64,000 bases of DNA from Stereum hirsutum FP-91666 SS1 (GCF_000264905.1 NW_006763133.1:2304329-2368328); one strand, 5' to 3'. Positions 11,281-22,928 are shown, numbered from the stretch's first letter. A program made the numbers and translations. The notes: generated by a model from the letters alone, not told the origin.

Positions 11281-11856
11281 GAGATCGTACTGAAGTAACT
11301 GATAATATGGTGAAGCTTATATCGGAGGTGACAGGTTCAGCTGATGACCGCATTCTGAGTGGGCTACTTATACCAAATCCAAGTTAAGGAGCGCCTAACA
11401 TAGCCTGGTGTTTGTAACTGGCTGTCAGCGGGGAAGCGTCAGCCAACGCCGCCGAACTAAAAGGCGATGTCTTGTGGGTCCATATATCAAGAAGGACATG
11501 GAGCAACCAATCTAATGGCCCTGTGCACAGAGATATCAGCGAGCTCGAGAGGAAAAGAATACTACGGTCTGTGGCGATAGTCTAAAGCGGGTGGCGGCGC
11601 GAGGCGCGACCACCGGCAATCTCCGTGTACCAGATCTGTTGGGTGGATTGCGTTCACTAAGTGACTTCTCTCTCGACACTATCATTCTCCCAAAGGCAGA
11701 GTAGCTGTCGTTCAACCGTCGTGCGCCTGATTCTCCAATATTCATTGCAGCTCTGCCCTATTACATCCCCCACCTTCGATAAAACGTCCCAAGATCGTTT
11801 TGTCCCTCCCTCTACTTCAAACAAAATTCAAATAACGGAACCGTCACCCATCCACT
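11281..11856. promoter_or_regulatory. Divergent intergenic region
   Basis: 576 bases between the starts of the aldo/keto reductase (-) and the deaminase (+). It must contain both promoters. No recognisable gene or defined motif was seen. Confidence 0.3.
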
Positions 11857-13568
11857 ATGCCTGCTTCGTCTTCGCAACCCCCATCCATCGATCTACAAAC
11901 CCTATTTACCCTCGCCTCTGGTCTACCCGAACCTAATGCTGAGAATGTCCGGAGGGCTACCTCCTCGCAAGTCAAAGACGATAGGCGCACACACCAACTC
12001 TTGGACGCCCTCGCCACCCTCGCCGTCTGCAAGGCGAAGGGCCAGGTGGTTGCCGTAGGTGTTACAATCACCCAAGACCTCGTGACCCTTTATGTCGCCG
12101 AAAATTGCCCCGTTCCACAGACTGTCGTCAACCACCTGAAAGACATCGTGCGTTGCATCAGGGATATCCGTTCCCGCATACCGGGCTCTCCTCCCTACGT
12201 TCAGGACCCCGCCATTATTAAACAGCTCGATGATCTGGAGGATCGGGTGATCGGGTATGCGTGGCCTAAACTCAGGCAACGCTTCCGCAAGCGATACGAC
12301 GACTTCAACAAGCTTCTTCGAGATGTTGTCTACGAGGACGGCAACGTCCACGCCGAGGCGGATCGCAGCAACCCACCCGATGATCACACTCTCGCATATC
12401 ATCAGCATCTCCTCAAGGATCTGCGAGACTCAGATGCGCGCGAAAAGCTCACCAAGTTCGCGGAGGCGTTGAGAGTTATGGACGCTGCACTCCGGGACGT
12501 CGTGACTCCGACAAAAGAGGACTCGGCCATGGTGAATATAGCGATGCAGCTTCTGGAGGCATCATATGGCAAACGTGTTGTCAACAAGCGGGGACAGGAC
12601 GTGTTGAACTTGTGCACGCTTTACCTTGACCGTAAGGATTTCACCGATGATCGCCCGATACCGCAATGCTCATCCGTCTTTGATAGGCTCCAGTTACGAC
12701 TTGGCGCGTTGGATCAATAAACTCATCACTCCGCACCGTAATTTTTCATGCGTTTCTCGCCTCGTCACGTCTACCTCTCTCGCCCCGTTCATTGACCCAA
12801 AGGTCGAGGTCGTTGCCGTCCATCCCCAACCGCCCATCTCCATCTCTGTCAACATCACACTGGATACAATTCGGCAAGCTGCGCAGGAGTCCGGGTGGAA
12901 GAAAGATGAGGAGAAGGATGGCGAAGGGAAGTCGATCGGTGATCACGTATTGGAACAGGTTTTCCTTGACCTCCCCAAAAACCTCCGGTTACCGAAACAG
13001 GGTATGTGGATATCACCCTTTTGAGTCCTGAGTCCTCACTATCGAATCAGACGTGCCTCGTCAACAGATACAGCCCAAGTACGAGTCTGTCTATCCTCAC
13101 TGCGAATGTATGCTTCTTGCAAGCCTCCACAGACAGGCAGGCCTCTACGCGTACTTCGGCGTCTCGAAGCTGTTATGCACCCTGTGTGGTGAGTGTTTTG
13201 CGGCGTACAGGGCGGTGACGACGTTGGAAATACACACTCGCGGCTCCCACAGTCAACTCGTCGCCCCATGGGTGTGCCCCAAGTTCTCTGAGAAAAATGT
13301 TGAGGTGCAGGAGAAGATGAGGGAATCAATCCTTCAAAAGATCTCCAACGGCCTGGAGGCCCTCCAGTCTGCAGAGAAGGCTCGGCAGAAATCTGAGAGT
13401 TCGGTGGCCTCTGATGATAGCTATGTTCAGCGGCCAATGATACATTCTAATTGTACGTTGTCTCATATGCTTTCATGGCTGTGTCAGTCTTTGATATGTT
13501 TCGCAGTGACCGCCGCCATGCTAAGAGCGGAGCAAGTCATGAAAGCACGGGAGCAGTTCGGTGTCTGA
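11857..13568 (+). CDS. OTT_1508-like deaminase family protein
   Basis: Four exons: 11857-12631, 12687-13001, 13051-13452 and 13507-13568, giving 517 residues. The N-terminal two thirds is an alpha-helical region of unknown function. The C-terminal part carries the zinc-dependent deaminase signature: HCEC for the His-Cys-Glu centre, then SKLLCTLCGECF supplying the Cys pair, followed by HTRGSHSQLVAPWVCP. This pattern matches the fungal OTT_1508-like deaminases, a branch of the cytidine deaminase-like superfamily expanded in basidiomycetes. Its substrate is unknown. The tail is an acidic/basic coiled region. It converges with the FunK1 kinase gene 423 bases downstream. Confidence 0.8.
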
Positions 13569-13991
13569 AAATCAGACCCTCTTCCCCTACAGCACGCACT
13601 TAGCGATTGGCGATTATCACAACACCTTTTCTTCTTCTCATTTTTCTTGCTCTTGCTGTGTTGTATGCTCTCTCTGTTTTGTCTGCCATTAACCAGAAAG
13701 TCCCCTCTCCCCTACGACACGCTCTCAGTATTTGGTGATCAGCTATTGGCGCTACTCTTCCTCCTTTTTAGCAATCTACTATGCGTGGCGTGTGGCTCAC
13801 AATCTACTCAAGTCCTTGTGTTCCGATTCCGATGGAATTTCGATCACACATCTTCCGAAAAGTGAGATGTAATTGAATTGTATGGGATGTATCCATATTA
13901 ATATTACATGTAGTCAAAAAAGAACGACATAAAACATCAAATGTAGCGGAAGGCTTCGAAACAAAGCCATAGTAGGAAGTCGGCGAGACGC
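13569..13991. other. Convergent intergenic region
   Basis: 423 bases between the stop codons of the deaminase (+) and FunK1 (-). It is T-rich on the + strand near 13620-13680 and probably holds both 3' untranslated regions. No gene seen. Confidence 0.4.
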
Positions 13992-14807
13992 CTAAGAGAT
14001 CATCTTAGACTTTTTCGCCCCAGAGGATTCCGCGTAATCGTCGGTATCGGCCTTCCTCTTGGTCTTCGAGTTAGAGGCATCGTTCATCTTTACCTCCTCC
14101 GCCTCGACCACATCCTCCTCCTCCGCAGCTTCTTCGTCCGAAGCCTCCTCCTCTGCAGCCTTCGCGTCGTCCGCAGGAAGCGGGTTCGCTCTGGGGAAAA
14201 GATCGAGTGCCCTCAAATCACGCTGAATCTGCTCCATCTCCTGATACTCTGCCGTCGTGTTGTCCTGAGCGGCGTCACTGAGCAATGTGTTGGCCTTTGA
14301 AAGGGTGAGCAGGAAGTCTTCGTGGATCGTCGGCCAAGTCCGAGTCTGATAAGCCGTCTGGAGCAGAAGATAGAGCTCGACGATGGTATCGTGGATCGGC
14401 AAGAAGTAAGGTTGTATGTTGTCGAGTATGTTTCGTTCAAAAACCAGGTCCCTAGTAATGATATTTCTCTTGGCCTCGATGTTGTGCCCAGCGTGGTCTC
14501 CATCGAATAACTTATAGATGATGTTCTTCAGGCGTTTATCTTCGGAGGACTTCTTGTTCAAAACGACGCGCCTGCCAGGTCCGTTGTAAGAAATGCACAA
14601 CCAACAAAGAATCCAAAAGAAAGCTTCAAGGTCATGTATAGGTTCGTGACGATTGACCTTGTATGTGACCCGGGGAACTCCCTTGTGGTGAGCAATGAGC
14701 GTGGCCGAGGGACCATGAGTCCAATATGGCTCGTGATCTGAATCTGCCAGTTCCGCGCTCATGAACGCTAAAGTGCCCTAGAGAGAATTTTGTGAGATTG
14801 TCTTGTA

Positions 14808-16036
14808 CATCAGCAAAGTTGGGAGGCTCTTGCTAGCTCTAGCAAGAGCTCCTAGACCGGCAAGTGATTCTAGAGACACCCCCTCTATTGAGAGCTTCCT
14901 AGAGAGCTCCAAGACGCGTCAAGACGCGCCGCGAGCGTGTATAATTCATCCGATTACACTCGTCGATCATTCTCCTTGGCAAAAATAGAATGTTCTTTTT
15001 CTCCCACATTTTCTCGGTTCATTTCAGTATGGATACCATCCTGCTCATTCTATAGCCTACTCGAACGGTGGTATTGGGCACTTCACATGTATTCATGCAT
15101 ATTTATGATACAGAAATACAGGCCCCACAGATAGAATGACGAGTAAAAGGGGATGGGGAAAAGGGAGGGACGTGATACGAACGGAGGTCTGTAATGCACT
15201 GAGTGAAACGGACGAACGAGTGTAACATGTGAGTTTGTATACCCTCGTTACTCGTAGCAAAAGGTGTCGCAGGTATGAAATGGTACATAAAGACGGCAAG
15301 TCAAACAGCGATAACTTCAGGGAGGAGTCGGTCGCAACGGTGTAGGTATGAGCTACCGAAGTGATATGATGGTGATGCAGCAGAACAGAAGCGGAGGCTG
15401 CTGAACACAGTGAAGCGGATGTGGTACACGACACACAGGATACATATGGCGAGGCTAAGAGTTACTCACCTCACTTGATTCTCTGCTTTTGTCCCGCATC
15501 CCTCGCCACGACACAGGCGGCATGACTGGCTGGTGAAGTACTCGATGATAAGTCAAGGAAGAAAGGATCACTCACGAACCAACACGCACCATATGACCTG
15601 AAAATATAGTGGACAATCTTGAAGTCGCTCTTGCTGTTCTCACGACCGGAGAGGCTGTTGAGATGTGGCTAAATGGGAGCTTGCAATTGCGAGGGTGGAG
15701 AGTGATACAGTGGAAGGACACAGATGGCGAGTGCGTGAGGCAGACAGATGCAGACCGTGACGCCTGGAGACACGTCACACCTGTTCAGTTTAGGGCAAGT
15801 TTCAGTGACCTTGGGGAACAAGGAGTATATGTGTAGCGTGGATTGGGCACTGTCATACCTACGATGTCCAGGCGTCGACTCTTGGCAAATAAGATGAACT
15901 TGATATGAACGTTGGCGGACGTGGATGCGTTTCACGTGTCGTTTCTTCCCAACGGTGATCACCCGGCGTGAATGGAGCATTCTGGGAGCTCTTGCAGCCT
16001 CTGGCGCTCTAGGCGGGATTTGCACCTTTGCTGATG
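14808..16036. mobile_element. 1.23 kb TIR element inside a FunK1 intron
   Basis: The FunK1 intron at 14778-16060 is 1283 bases, far longer than its neighbours. Its interior is bounded by an 11-base perfect inverted repeat, CATCAGCAAAG at 14808 and its complement ending at 16036. Both ends are flanked by TA (14806-14807 and 16037-16038). Removing the element and one TA leaves a 52-base intron, the normal size here. Further inward the two ends share a weaker resemblance (CAAGAGCTCC). No transposase frame was found, so it is probably non-autonomous. Confidence 0.7.
14826..14849. repeat. Subterminal hairpin of the intronic element
   Basis: An 11-base stem, GCTCTTGCTAG at 14826-14836 with its exact complement at 14839-14849 and a 2-base loop, lies just inside the left end of the element. 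Subterminal palindromes like this are common in TIR transposons. Confidence 0.6.
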
Positions 16037-17301
16037 TAGAAGCATACATAGAGGGCTTACCGTCCGCTCATCGTCTAGTACGGGTATATGGTCTTCAAAG
16101 TCGACGGCGTAATTGAAGTCGATGATAACACCGCGTTTTGGCTGTTCTGATGCCGTGAGTAGAACGTTCCCGTCGCTGATGTCACGATGAAGAACACCCT
16201 TCTCGAGTGCGTATTGATGTCCTATTCCAAAAGAAAAGAATCAGAAACGTGCTACAGCAGCCAATGGAGGATGTGATCCTACCTCTGACGGCGTCATGCA
16301 ACCCTTCGACCAACTCTTGTAAGCTAGAGAATTGCGAGATAGGCCAACCGTGAATCTCTAGAACTGTGCGCGAGTGAATACGACACTTGGGATGTGCGGG
16401 CTCTGATGTCGGAGTGACTTCGAAAAAATCATCCCAATCGCCGGGTAAACAATTCTTGTGGATATAGATATCTCGGGAGTATACACGGGACGGTTTGTTC
16501 TGTGGGGTCTGGAGATTAAGCGGTGCACCAGAGTGGGATAGTCCCTTTCGTGCAAGCCCTAACATTGTGTCCGGTTCGCCGTCAAAGGCAACCGTCTTGT
16601 ACGAATACATCGAGGCGACTCCAGGAGCATCAGGCCCGATTTTCTCGTAGAGTTTTCCCTCGAGCCCTCGACGTTCGTCACGCCAATTGTCCTTGATGAC
16701 ATGGATCTGTGGCTAGATCAGCCAGGGCACAAGAAATGGAGGCGAATAAGACATTGACACACCTTCCGTTTTTCCACGTCGAGGACCAGATCCTCCTCCT
16801 TCCATGCCTTCCATACTCGCGTAGCCCTCCCACGGATCACCTCTCCTCTGGCTAAGCTGATGGCACCCCATATAACGAAATTTTTGCGCTGGCCGTCTGA
16901 GGATTTTTGATTTGGTTTAAGCATAGACAAAAGCCACCAGTGCTGGTCGTAACGATTATGAGGACTGAAGCGATGTCCACCAGACACCTCCCACAAATGG
17001 CATGACTCAAGAGGTACTCTTTCAGGATCGCCGACCACCATTTTGAAGTGTGTGTCCCATCCAAGCTCCTGGGGACTCTTTGTGGTGATGCAGGCGATGA
17101 CACGTATGAGGAGTTTCGGATTCTGGAGAAAGACAACGCAAGAGGAAGGCCGAATAAATATACTTTGAAATGGTGAGGATTATTGAACGGTTACACACCT
17201 TGTGAACGTCAAACGGTTCAGAGCCCAGAGTCCCCGAACGATCAACATGCCATACAGTAAGATCAGTTTTACCATAGACAAGACTCAGACCGAAGATAAA
17301 C

Positions 17302-17589
17302 TGTCACGACCACACCAGAACAACCATATCCTACAAAGAGGGGTTGCTGGCAGGCGATCTCTCACTCAGAAACACACACCAAGGGCGAGGAAAAGGTTGT
17401 ATAGGGGGGAGACTGACGATCTCAAGACTAGAGTACAAAACAGGAAGTAGGTAGGTTTATATACTAGCCAGAACCAAACACAACCAAACCCAGGCCACAG
17501 TGGCACAGAAACTCGGAAAAGTGTGGCCCAACTGTGGCACCCACCAGGAAATAATAGAAAAGGCATGGAAATGACAAAAGGTCATGACA
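17302..17589 (-). mobile_element. Solo LTR of an LTR retrotransposon
   Basis: A 288-base insertion starting TGTCACGACC and ending GGTCATGACA, which are imperfect inverted ends with the canonical TG...CA. It is flanked by a perfect 5-base duplication TAAAC (17297-17301 and 17590-17594). A TATA-like box TATATAAA lies at 17456-17463 on the - strand, so the promoter reads in the same direction as FunK1. Excising the LTR and one duplication restores the FunK1 frame exactly. No internal retrotransposon region remains, which indicates LTR-LTR recombination. Confidence 0.88.
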
Positions 17590-18175
17590 TAAACCGCCTG
17601 TCGACCTGCTCGTATAGGGCCTGACGCGAGTATTTGAGAACCTGAAGAAGGCCAGGTAGAAGTGATATCGGGTTCTTGACTTCGATGATAGTCTGTAGCA
17701 GCCTCCACAAGTCGGGAGAGTCGGCCTTACATGCTTGTATGAGGCCTATGATGTCAGGTTTAAGATCAGCAGCCGCATCTGATTTGACACTCTTGGAGTG
17801 ATTGTCCTGCCAGACGAGGATGAATGCCATTGCCTTGCCATTCGCCTCCGTAATCGCGTTCAAGATATTTACAAGGGGTTCATAAAGGGCGTGCTCGCTC
17901 GTCGGGTTGGTCGGGAGAGAGGTCCAGCACCCGTCGTCCTCGGAGTACAAAGGCTTGTCCCCACTGATGAAGCTTTCATAAATCTGATCGATGAGCGTAT
18001 CGTCGCAGGCGAACAGTGTGTCGAAGAAATCGGGCGTGTTGCCGAAGGCTGAGTGATGCATCTCTGTGTGCACGATCAGCTCCAGCTCGTCGGCCTTCGT
18101 GACCCTTTGACTAGAGTGAGTAGCATGAGAAGTGCGTTTCTTGTACGGAGTGCTTTGGAAAGTGGGAGGATCCAT

Positions 18176-19564
18176 ACTGGGGATAGGGAGTAACAGTGGG
18201 GGATGAAGACGAAGCAGCATCCGCTTGCGATACATATGTACTTGAGGACAAAGGTGACTCCCGAGTACGTGCCGTGCACAAGCTTCCCTATGAAATGAGA
18301 CAAAGGGACATCGTCAGATCCGGTCGAATGAATGTTGGACACGCATGTCGCGTGTGCTCACAGGTGCCGATTTCTTGCTACCGATCATACTGTACGTCCC
18401 AGCAGTTAGACAACGCTTACATAACGTGGGAACTCCCATTTGGCGGGAGACCCGCGCAAAATTGGCGGGGGCGATGGGCCCCTTGGGACACCGGACGTCG
18501 CCTAACGTCTGGGAGGTACAGTATCCTGCGCCTTGCAGGCGATCGGAGAACCCTCGACTTTAGTCGGCAATGTCATGGTTATCATGGAGATGGCACAAAA
18601 GACCTAGGTGGCAAGGGTCGAGAACGTCGAGCCTCGAGGAATTCGTAGCGAAGATGCGGAAACAGTGACACAGACACGATCGTGCGGTTCGAAAGTCTCT
18701 TCAAACTCCGCTTCCCACGCCACAAGCGCGTCCGAGGTGTCAGTGTGGCGCCCGTCAGTTTCATTCGAGTTTTATTCACCACTGACCCAACACAGACACT
18801 AAACATTTGATCAGTTATTAGGGCAGATTTTTAGCGATGAAATTTATCGCTACAAATATGCCTAACTTATTACCTCCAATAAAAGGCTCTCTGGACATGT
18901 AACTGACGAGAGCGTTGAGGTCGCTGTGTGCGAACTGAGTGTCAAATCTCGCACCACATTCACCGTTTTTAGTTCATGTTTTTTGCGTTTTGATAGAACA
19001 AAACTGACGTGAACCGCGACATATATTGCCTACTTTTTTCAGAGAAAGGATACCACGTCGATACTGCACTTCTCCGAGCTGCTATTTGGCTTCAGACGTT
19101 CAAAAGATGCCGGGGCCACACAGCTGTTCCAATCCTCGAGACTGCGAGAAAGTACAACGATAACCAGCGATAACCCCATTGAGAAGACTAGAGAGCCAGG
19201 ACCTGTGCAGTTCCTTGCGTACAAAGAAGCTACTATAAGCGATAGCACGTTGCTCGACGCGTTTGTCAGGAGCAGGTTGGTTGAACTTGTTGTGGCACGC
19301 GGTGGCGAAACAGTCGCGGAGGTTGCCGGGAGTGTCTCATGCGGCTGTTCTCAGATGGTGCCCCTGGCCACTTGGCGTCAGGCCATTCTTCGTGCGATCT
19401 TTCTGCTTGTCTCGGTCACTGCTTTGACTCTCCCGCACCGCCAGGCCAGCCCTCGCCGACCACTTTGCTGTGGCTCGCTCGTTCCAGGATACCTTATTCC
19501 AACCATCGTCTCCTCTCATCACATCCAAACTCTTAATCATCTCAGACCAACTCAGTAACGAACA
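18176..19564. other. Intergenic region with MITE copy 3
   Basis: About 1.4 kb between FunK1 and the syntaxin gene. Apart from the diverged MITE at 18831-19030, I see no recognisable gene. The open frame at 18196-18648 (+) has no family resemblance and overlaps the FunK1 promoter side. Confidence 0.4.
18831..19030 (+). mobile_element. Diverged, shortened MITE of the same family
   Basis: The 3' half matches copy 2 recognisably: TGCGAACTGAGTGTC then TCGCACCACATTC then AAAACTGACGTGAACCGCGACATATATTGCC, which aligns with the terminal repeat GAAACTGATGTGAACCACTACATATATGCCC. The left end begins GGGCA, and TA flanks both sides (18829-18830 and 19031-19032). At 200 bases it is about half the length of copies 1 and 2. 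It has many substitutions, so it is an older insertion or an internal-deletion derivative. Confidence 0.7.
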
Positions 19565-20995
19565 ATGGCAGCTCGTGATCGTTTGGCGGCTATGAGGGTG
19601 CGCTGGTCTTTTTTCTCTTCTCGTCGAGCCTTTCGGGATGCTAATGTGCGATGTTCGGTACAGGCTCAAAGGCAAGGAGGCCAGTCGGGATATTCTACAC
19701 CGACTTCACCTCAGACAACCCAGCCTTCGTACGAGATGTCGGGCGTCCAGCAGCCACAGGCTGAGCAGTATCCTCCTGCGCCTTACAATGGCAACGGCGC
19801 AGGCACAAACGGGTCGGGTGGCATGGCAGATTTCTATGCTGAGGTGCGTCTTATCTCACACAAGTAAACCAGGCTCAGGCGCGATGCTGACTGAGAGAAC
19901 GCGCTCCGTACTGCACAGATACAATCCATCCAAGACAGGATCCGTCAGTTCGACGGGAACGTGTCGAGGATATCCGAGATGCACTCGCGCACGCTCAACT
20001 CCATGGACGACTCGCAGCAAAACCACGCAGTGCTCGACGAACTTGTGGGCGAGACTAGGGCTTTGAGCAATCAGTTGAGAAACCAGATACAAACGCTGGC
20101 GAAACAGCCTACGCCGCCAGGCCAGGACGCGCGGATACGGCAGAACCAGGTTCGCTCGTTTTTCTGGTCTGGTTCAGGCTGTGAGATGCTGACCTGTGGG
20201 GTCATGAATAGACCCAGCTGGTCCGGACGCGATTCATGAGCGCGTTGCAGAGTTATCAGGAGGTCGAGAAGGATTATCGTGCTCGGTACAGACAGCGTGT
20301 CGAGCGGCAGTTCAAAATAGGTCAGTCCACCTCAACGCCGCGTGAATACACCCAACGGTATCTGACCAACTGAGTGCTGCAGTCAAACCCGACGCGACCC
20401 CTGACGAGGTCGCTGCTGTGGTGAACGATGACAACGGGGCTGGCAGTCAGATGTTCTCGCAAGCGGTGCGTTTGGCTTAAAAACTTCCGACTGTCACTAT
20501 ATCTTATGCCCCTGCCAGCTCATGTCCTCGACTCGTTATGGAGAGTCGAGAGCCGCGTACCGTGAGGTCCAAGAGCGGCATGAAGACATTCGCAAGATTG
20601 AGCACACCCTCGTGGAGCTTGCTCAGATGTTCAATGACGTTCGTACTCTCTCACTGTTCTGCATGACTACGCCCGTCTCACACTTCCGTTCCTTGTAGCT
20701 CAATGACCTTGTACTACAACAAGATGATACAATCAATGTTATTGAGGAATCTGCGGGACGAGTCGAGACCGACATGGAAGCCGGGTACGTTTTCGAAACA
20801 TGCAAGTCTTAAGGGACACCCACTTAACTGTATCCATATCGCAGTCTCACACAAACCGAGAAGGCCGTCAAGTCGGCACGAGCCGCACGACGCAAGCGTT
20901 GGATCTGTTTCTTCATCACCCTCATCATCCTCGCTATCGTCGGTATCGTGGTGGGAGTTGTGGTTAGCCAGAATGTCAACAAGAACAAGAGCTAG
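19565..20995 (+). CDS. Plasma-membrane syntaxin (Sso-type Qa-SNARE)
   Basis: Eight exons: 19565-19597, 19664-19843, 19919-20149, 20212-20320, 20383-20465, 20519-20638, 20699-20784 and 20845-20995, giving 330 residues. After a Gln/Pro/Gly-rich N-terminus comes the Habc helical bundle (DFYAEIQSIQDRIRQFDGNV and on). The SNARE motif follows, with ERHEDIRKIEHTLVELAQMF and the central-layer Gln in LVLQQDDTINVIEE. A basic stretch ARRKRW and a single C-terminal transmembrane helix (FFITLIILAIVGIVVGVVV) complete it. The family drives fusion of secretory vesicles with the plasma membrane. A paralogue lies at 61092-62632. Confidence 0.94.
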
Positions 20996-21433
20996 ACCAT
21001 GCCATTGCATGTGGTTCTTTCTCACTAGCACTATCTACCTGCCTGCTTTATCATCCCTCTTCCCCTTCTTCACCCGTGCGCTTTGCTGCCATATATCCCC
21101 CTTTACGCTCTTTATTATTTATTTGTATGGGACTCTTACCTACCTGTCTCTTTTGTCTGATCACGTACTTTTTCGTGTTGCATACTACTGTTCCCTCCTA
21201 ATGTGACAATGTTTGTGCGAAAGCAGGGACGTGTGGGATTGGGTGGGGACGCGCCGGCGGATGGACGTAAGCGCGATTCCTCATCTGCCGAGTCGCCTCT
21301 GAAAAGCTGGAAGCGCTCGCGGCGGCACTGGAATTCGTCTGCGAGTGTTTAACCGTCCGAGGGCATCGTCCCGCTCCTCTCCTTTCCGTTCCATAACATA
21401 CATACCCCCACAACATCCCCGCCCGCGAACTCG
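20996..21433. other. Intergenic region
   Basis: 438 bases between the syntaxin stop codon and the phosphatidylinositol synthase start, both on +. It should contain the syntaxin terminator region and the next promoter. No defined site identified. Confidence 0.3.
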
Positions 21434-22467
21434 ATGATGGGCAAAGCAGCAAACCGCCGTCGAAACCAGTCCGTCGAGGTCGTCGACCCAAAAGTTGCGG
21501 TCGACCTCGCCACCGCGCAGACTTACTCTGAGAATGTCTTCCTCTTCGTCCCCAATCTCATCGGTACGCATCCAGCTGAGATTCCGGAGCGCTCTGAACT
21601 CACCCCGACGGGGATGCGACAGGATACACACGCGTTCTTCTTGCGGCGTTGGCCCTTCATTTTATGAACTACCATCCGAAGTACTGCACGCTTGCGTATG
21701 GGATCTCTTGTCTTCTCGATGCCGTCGATGGTCAGGCTGCACGCGCACTCGGACAAACATCCAAGTTTGGAGCCGTTCTTGACATGGTCACCGACAGGTG
21801 CGTTCATCTTGCTATAATCGTCCTGTTCTTGTGTGGCTTAAGTTGTCTGTCCGTTCAGGTGTACGACCTCGTGCCTTCTGTGCTATCTAGCTTCAGCGTA
21901 TCCCGACTCGGCACTCCTCTTTCAATTTCTCATCGCTCTGGACTTCGCAAGTCATTACATGCACATGTACAGGTGAGAGTTACTTTTCTTCATAACCCGG
22001 GAGCGCAGCGTGTCTGAAGCGTATGCACCGCCTAGTTCCCTTGTAACCGGAGCACGAAGCCACAAACTAGTGACGAGTGATGTCAGCCGTATTCTCTGGC
22101 TATACTACAACGATTCAGTGAGTGCATTTCGAACCCTTCCCCACTGCGGCGTCATTGACTCGGCCTATGGTAGCGAACATTATTCATCATGTGCGCGGGC
22201 AACGAACTCTTCTTCGTCTCGTTATACCTTATGAAATGGGTCCACACGCCCATCGGTCTTCCTATTCCTATACCCTTCGAATCCGTCGTCGGGCCCGCGA
22301 CTTGGCCATTACTCGTCGCGGCGTTCACTCTCCCCATCTGCTTCACGAAGAACGTGATCAATGTGGTCCAGCTATGGAAGGCATCGAAAATCCTTGTCGG
22401 GGTGGACTTGGCGGAGAGGGCGCAGGCTCGGGAAGATTCGTTGAAGGCGGCGAGGAAGGGGACGTGA
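21434..22467 (+). CDS. PIS1: Phosphatidylinositol synthase
   Basis: Five exons: 21434-21563, 21623-21797, 21859-21972, 22036-22117 and 22174-22467, giving 264 residues. The first ATG at 21434 is followed at once by a second, so the start could be 21437. The CDP-alcohol phosphatidyltransferase signature D-x2-D-G-x2-A-R-x8-G-x3-D-x3-D is complete in DAVDGQAARALGQTSKF and the following GAVLDMVTD. Several hydrophobic helices follow, and ASHYMHMYSSLVTGARSHK is typical of PI synthases. The enzyme joins CDP-diacylglycerol and myo-inositol in the endoplasmic reticulum membrane. A second member of the superfamily, PS synthase, lies at 36261-37164. Confidence 0.94.
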
Positions 22468-22928
22468 GGACGGGTCGACGAGATTTGCTGGATTATTATT
22501 ACGATGATGGGGGTAGGAGGTGGGGGTGATGACCCGTTTGCGTTGCGATGTGGACGATGGACCGGACAAGTGGTGGGTGGGCGGAAGCTGAGATAGGTAA
22601 TGCGTTGTTCGTTCGCTGTCGCTGTCGCTGTGTGCTGCGTCGTATTTTACTAGTACTGTTACATCTGGACTGTAATACGCCCCGTTTTTATAGACGCTCC
22701 TTTCTATGTTATTTTCGATGTTGCTGGCCCTGGGTCATCTTTGGCCTGCCGTGGTCTTGTCGGCCGGAATTAGAGCAAGTTAGTCATTTAGAATTGATTG
22801 TTCATCTCACCGAACCGGCGAGTGTGGCACCCGCTTGTGCTTGGAACCGGAGAGCCGGTAAGGAGGCATATAAACATGGGCGTTTGCAATTTCCCCGCAT
22901 TCCAACTCACACTTGCTCCTGGACCGCG
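22468..22928. other. Intergenic region
   Basis: 461 bases between two + strand genes. It presumably holds the PI synthase 3' end and the lyase promoter. No recognisable element. Confidence 0.3.

Larger units (their letters stand above)
13992..18175 (-). pseudogene. FunK1 fungal-type protein kinase, interrupted by a solo LTR
   Basis: Pieces in reading order: 17590-18175, a solo LTR (17302-17589), 17199-17301, 16763-17122, 16283-16706, 16061-16221 and 13992-14777. The N-terminal part has the FunK1 features TIIEVKNP and LKYSRQALYEQVDRRF. The frame then runs into the LTR and stops after two codons. Beyond the LTR it resumes with FGLSLVYGKTDLTVWHVDRS in the expected register. The kinase core has HRDISDGNVLL (catalytic Asp and Asn), DFNYAVDF in place of the usual DFD/DFG, and RTGTLAFMSAEL, followed by HDLEAFFWILCW. 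The acidic, Lys-rich tail looks like a nuclear targeting region. All frames outside the LTR are open, so the break is recent. It could instead be a polymorphic allele, or rescued by an unusual splice. FunK1 kinases are lineage-specific to multicellular fungi and of unknown targets. Confidence 0.8.

Noticed and set aside
18196..18648. 150-codon + strand frame upstream of FunK1
   Set aside because: It overlaps the FunK1 5' region on the opposite strand, lacks recognisable domains and has no clear gene context.
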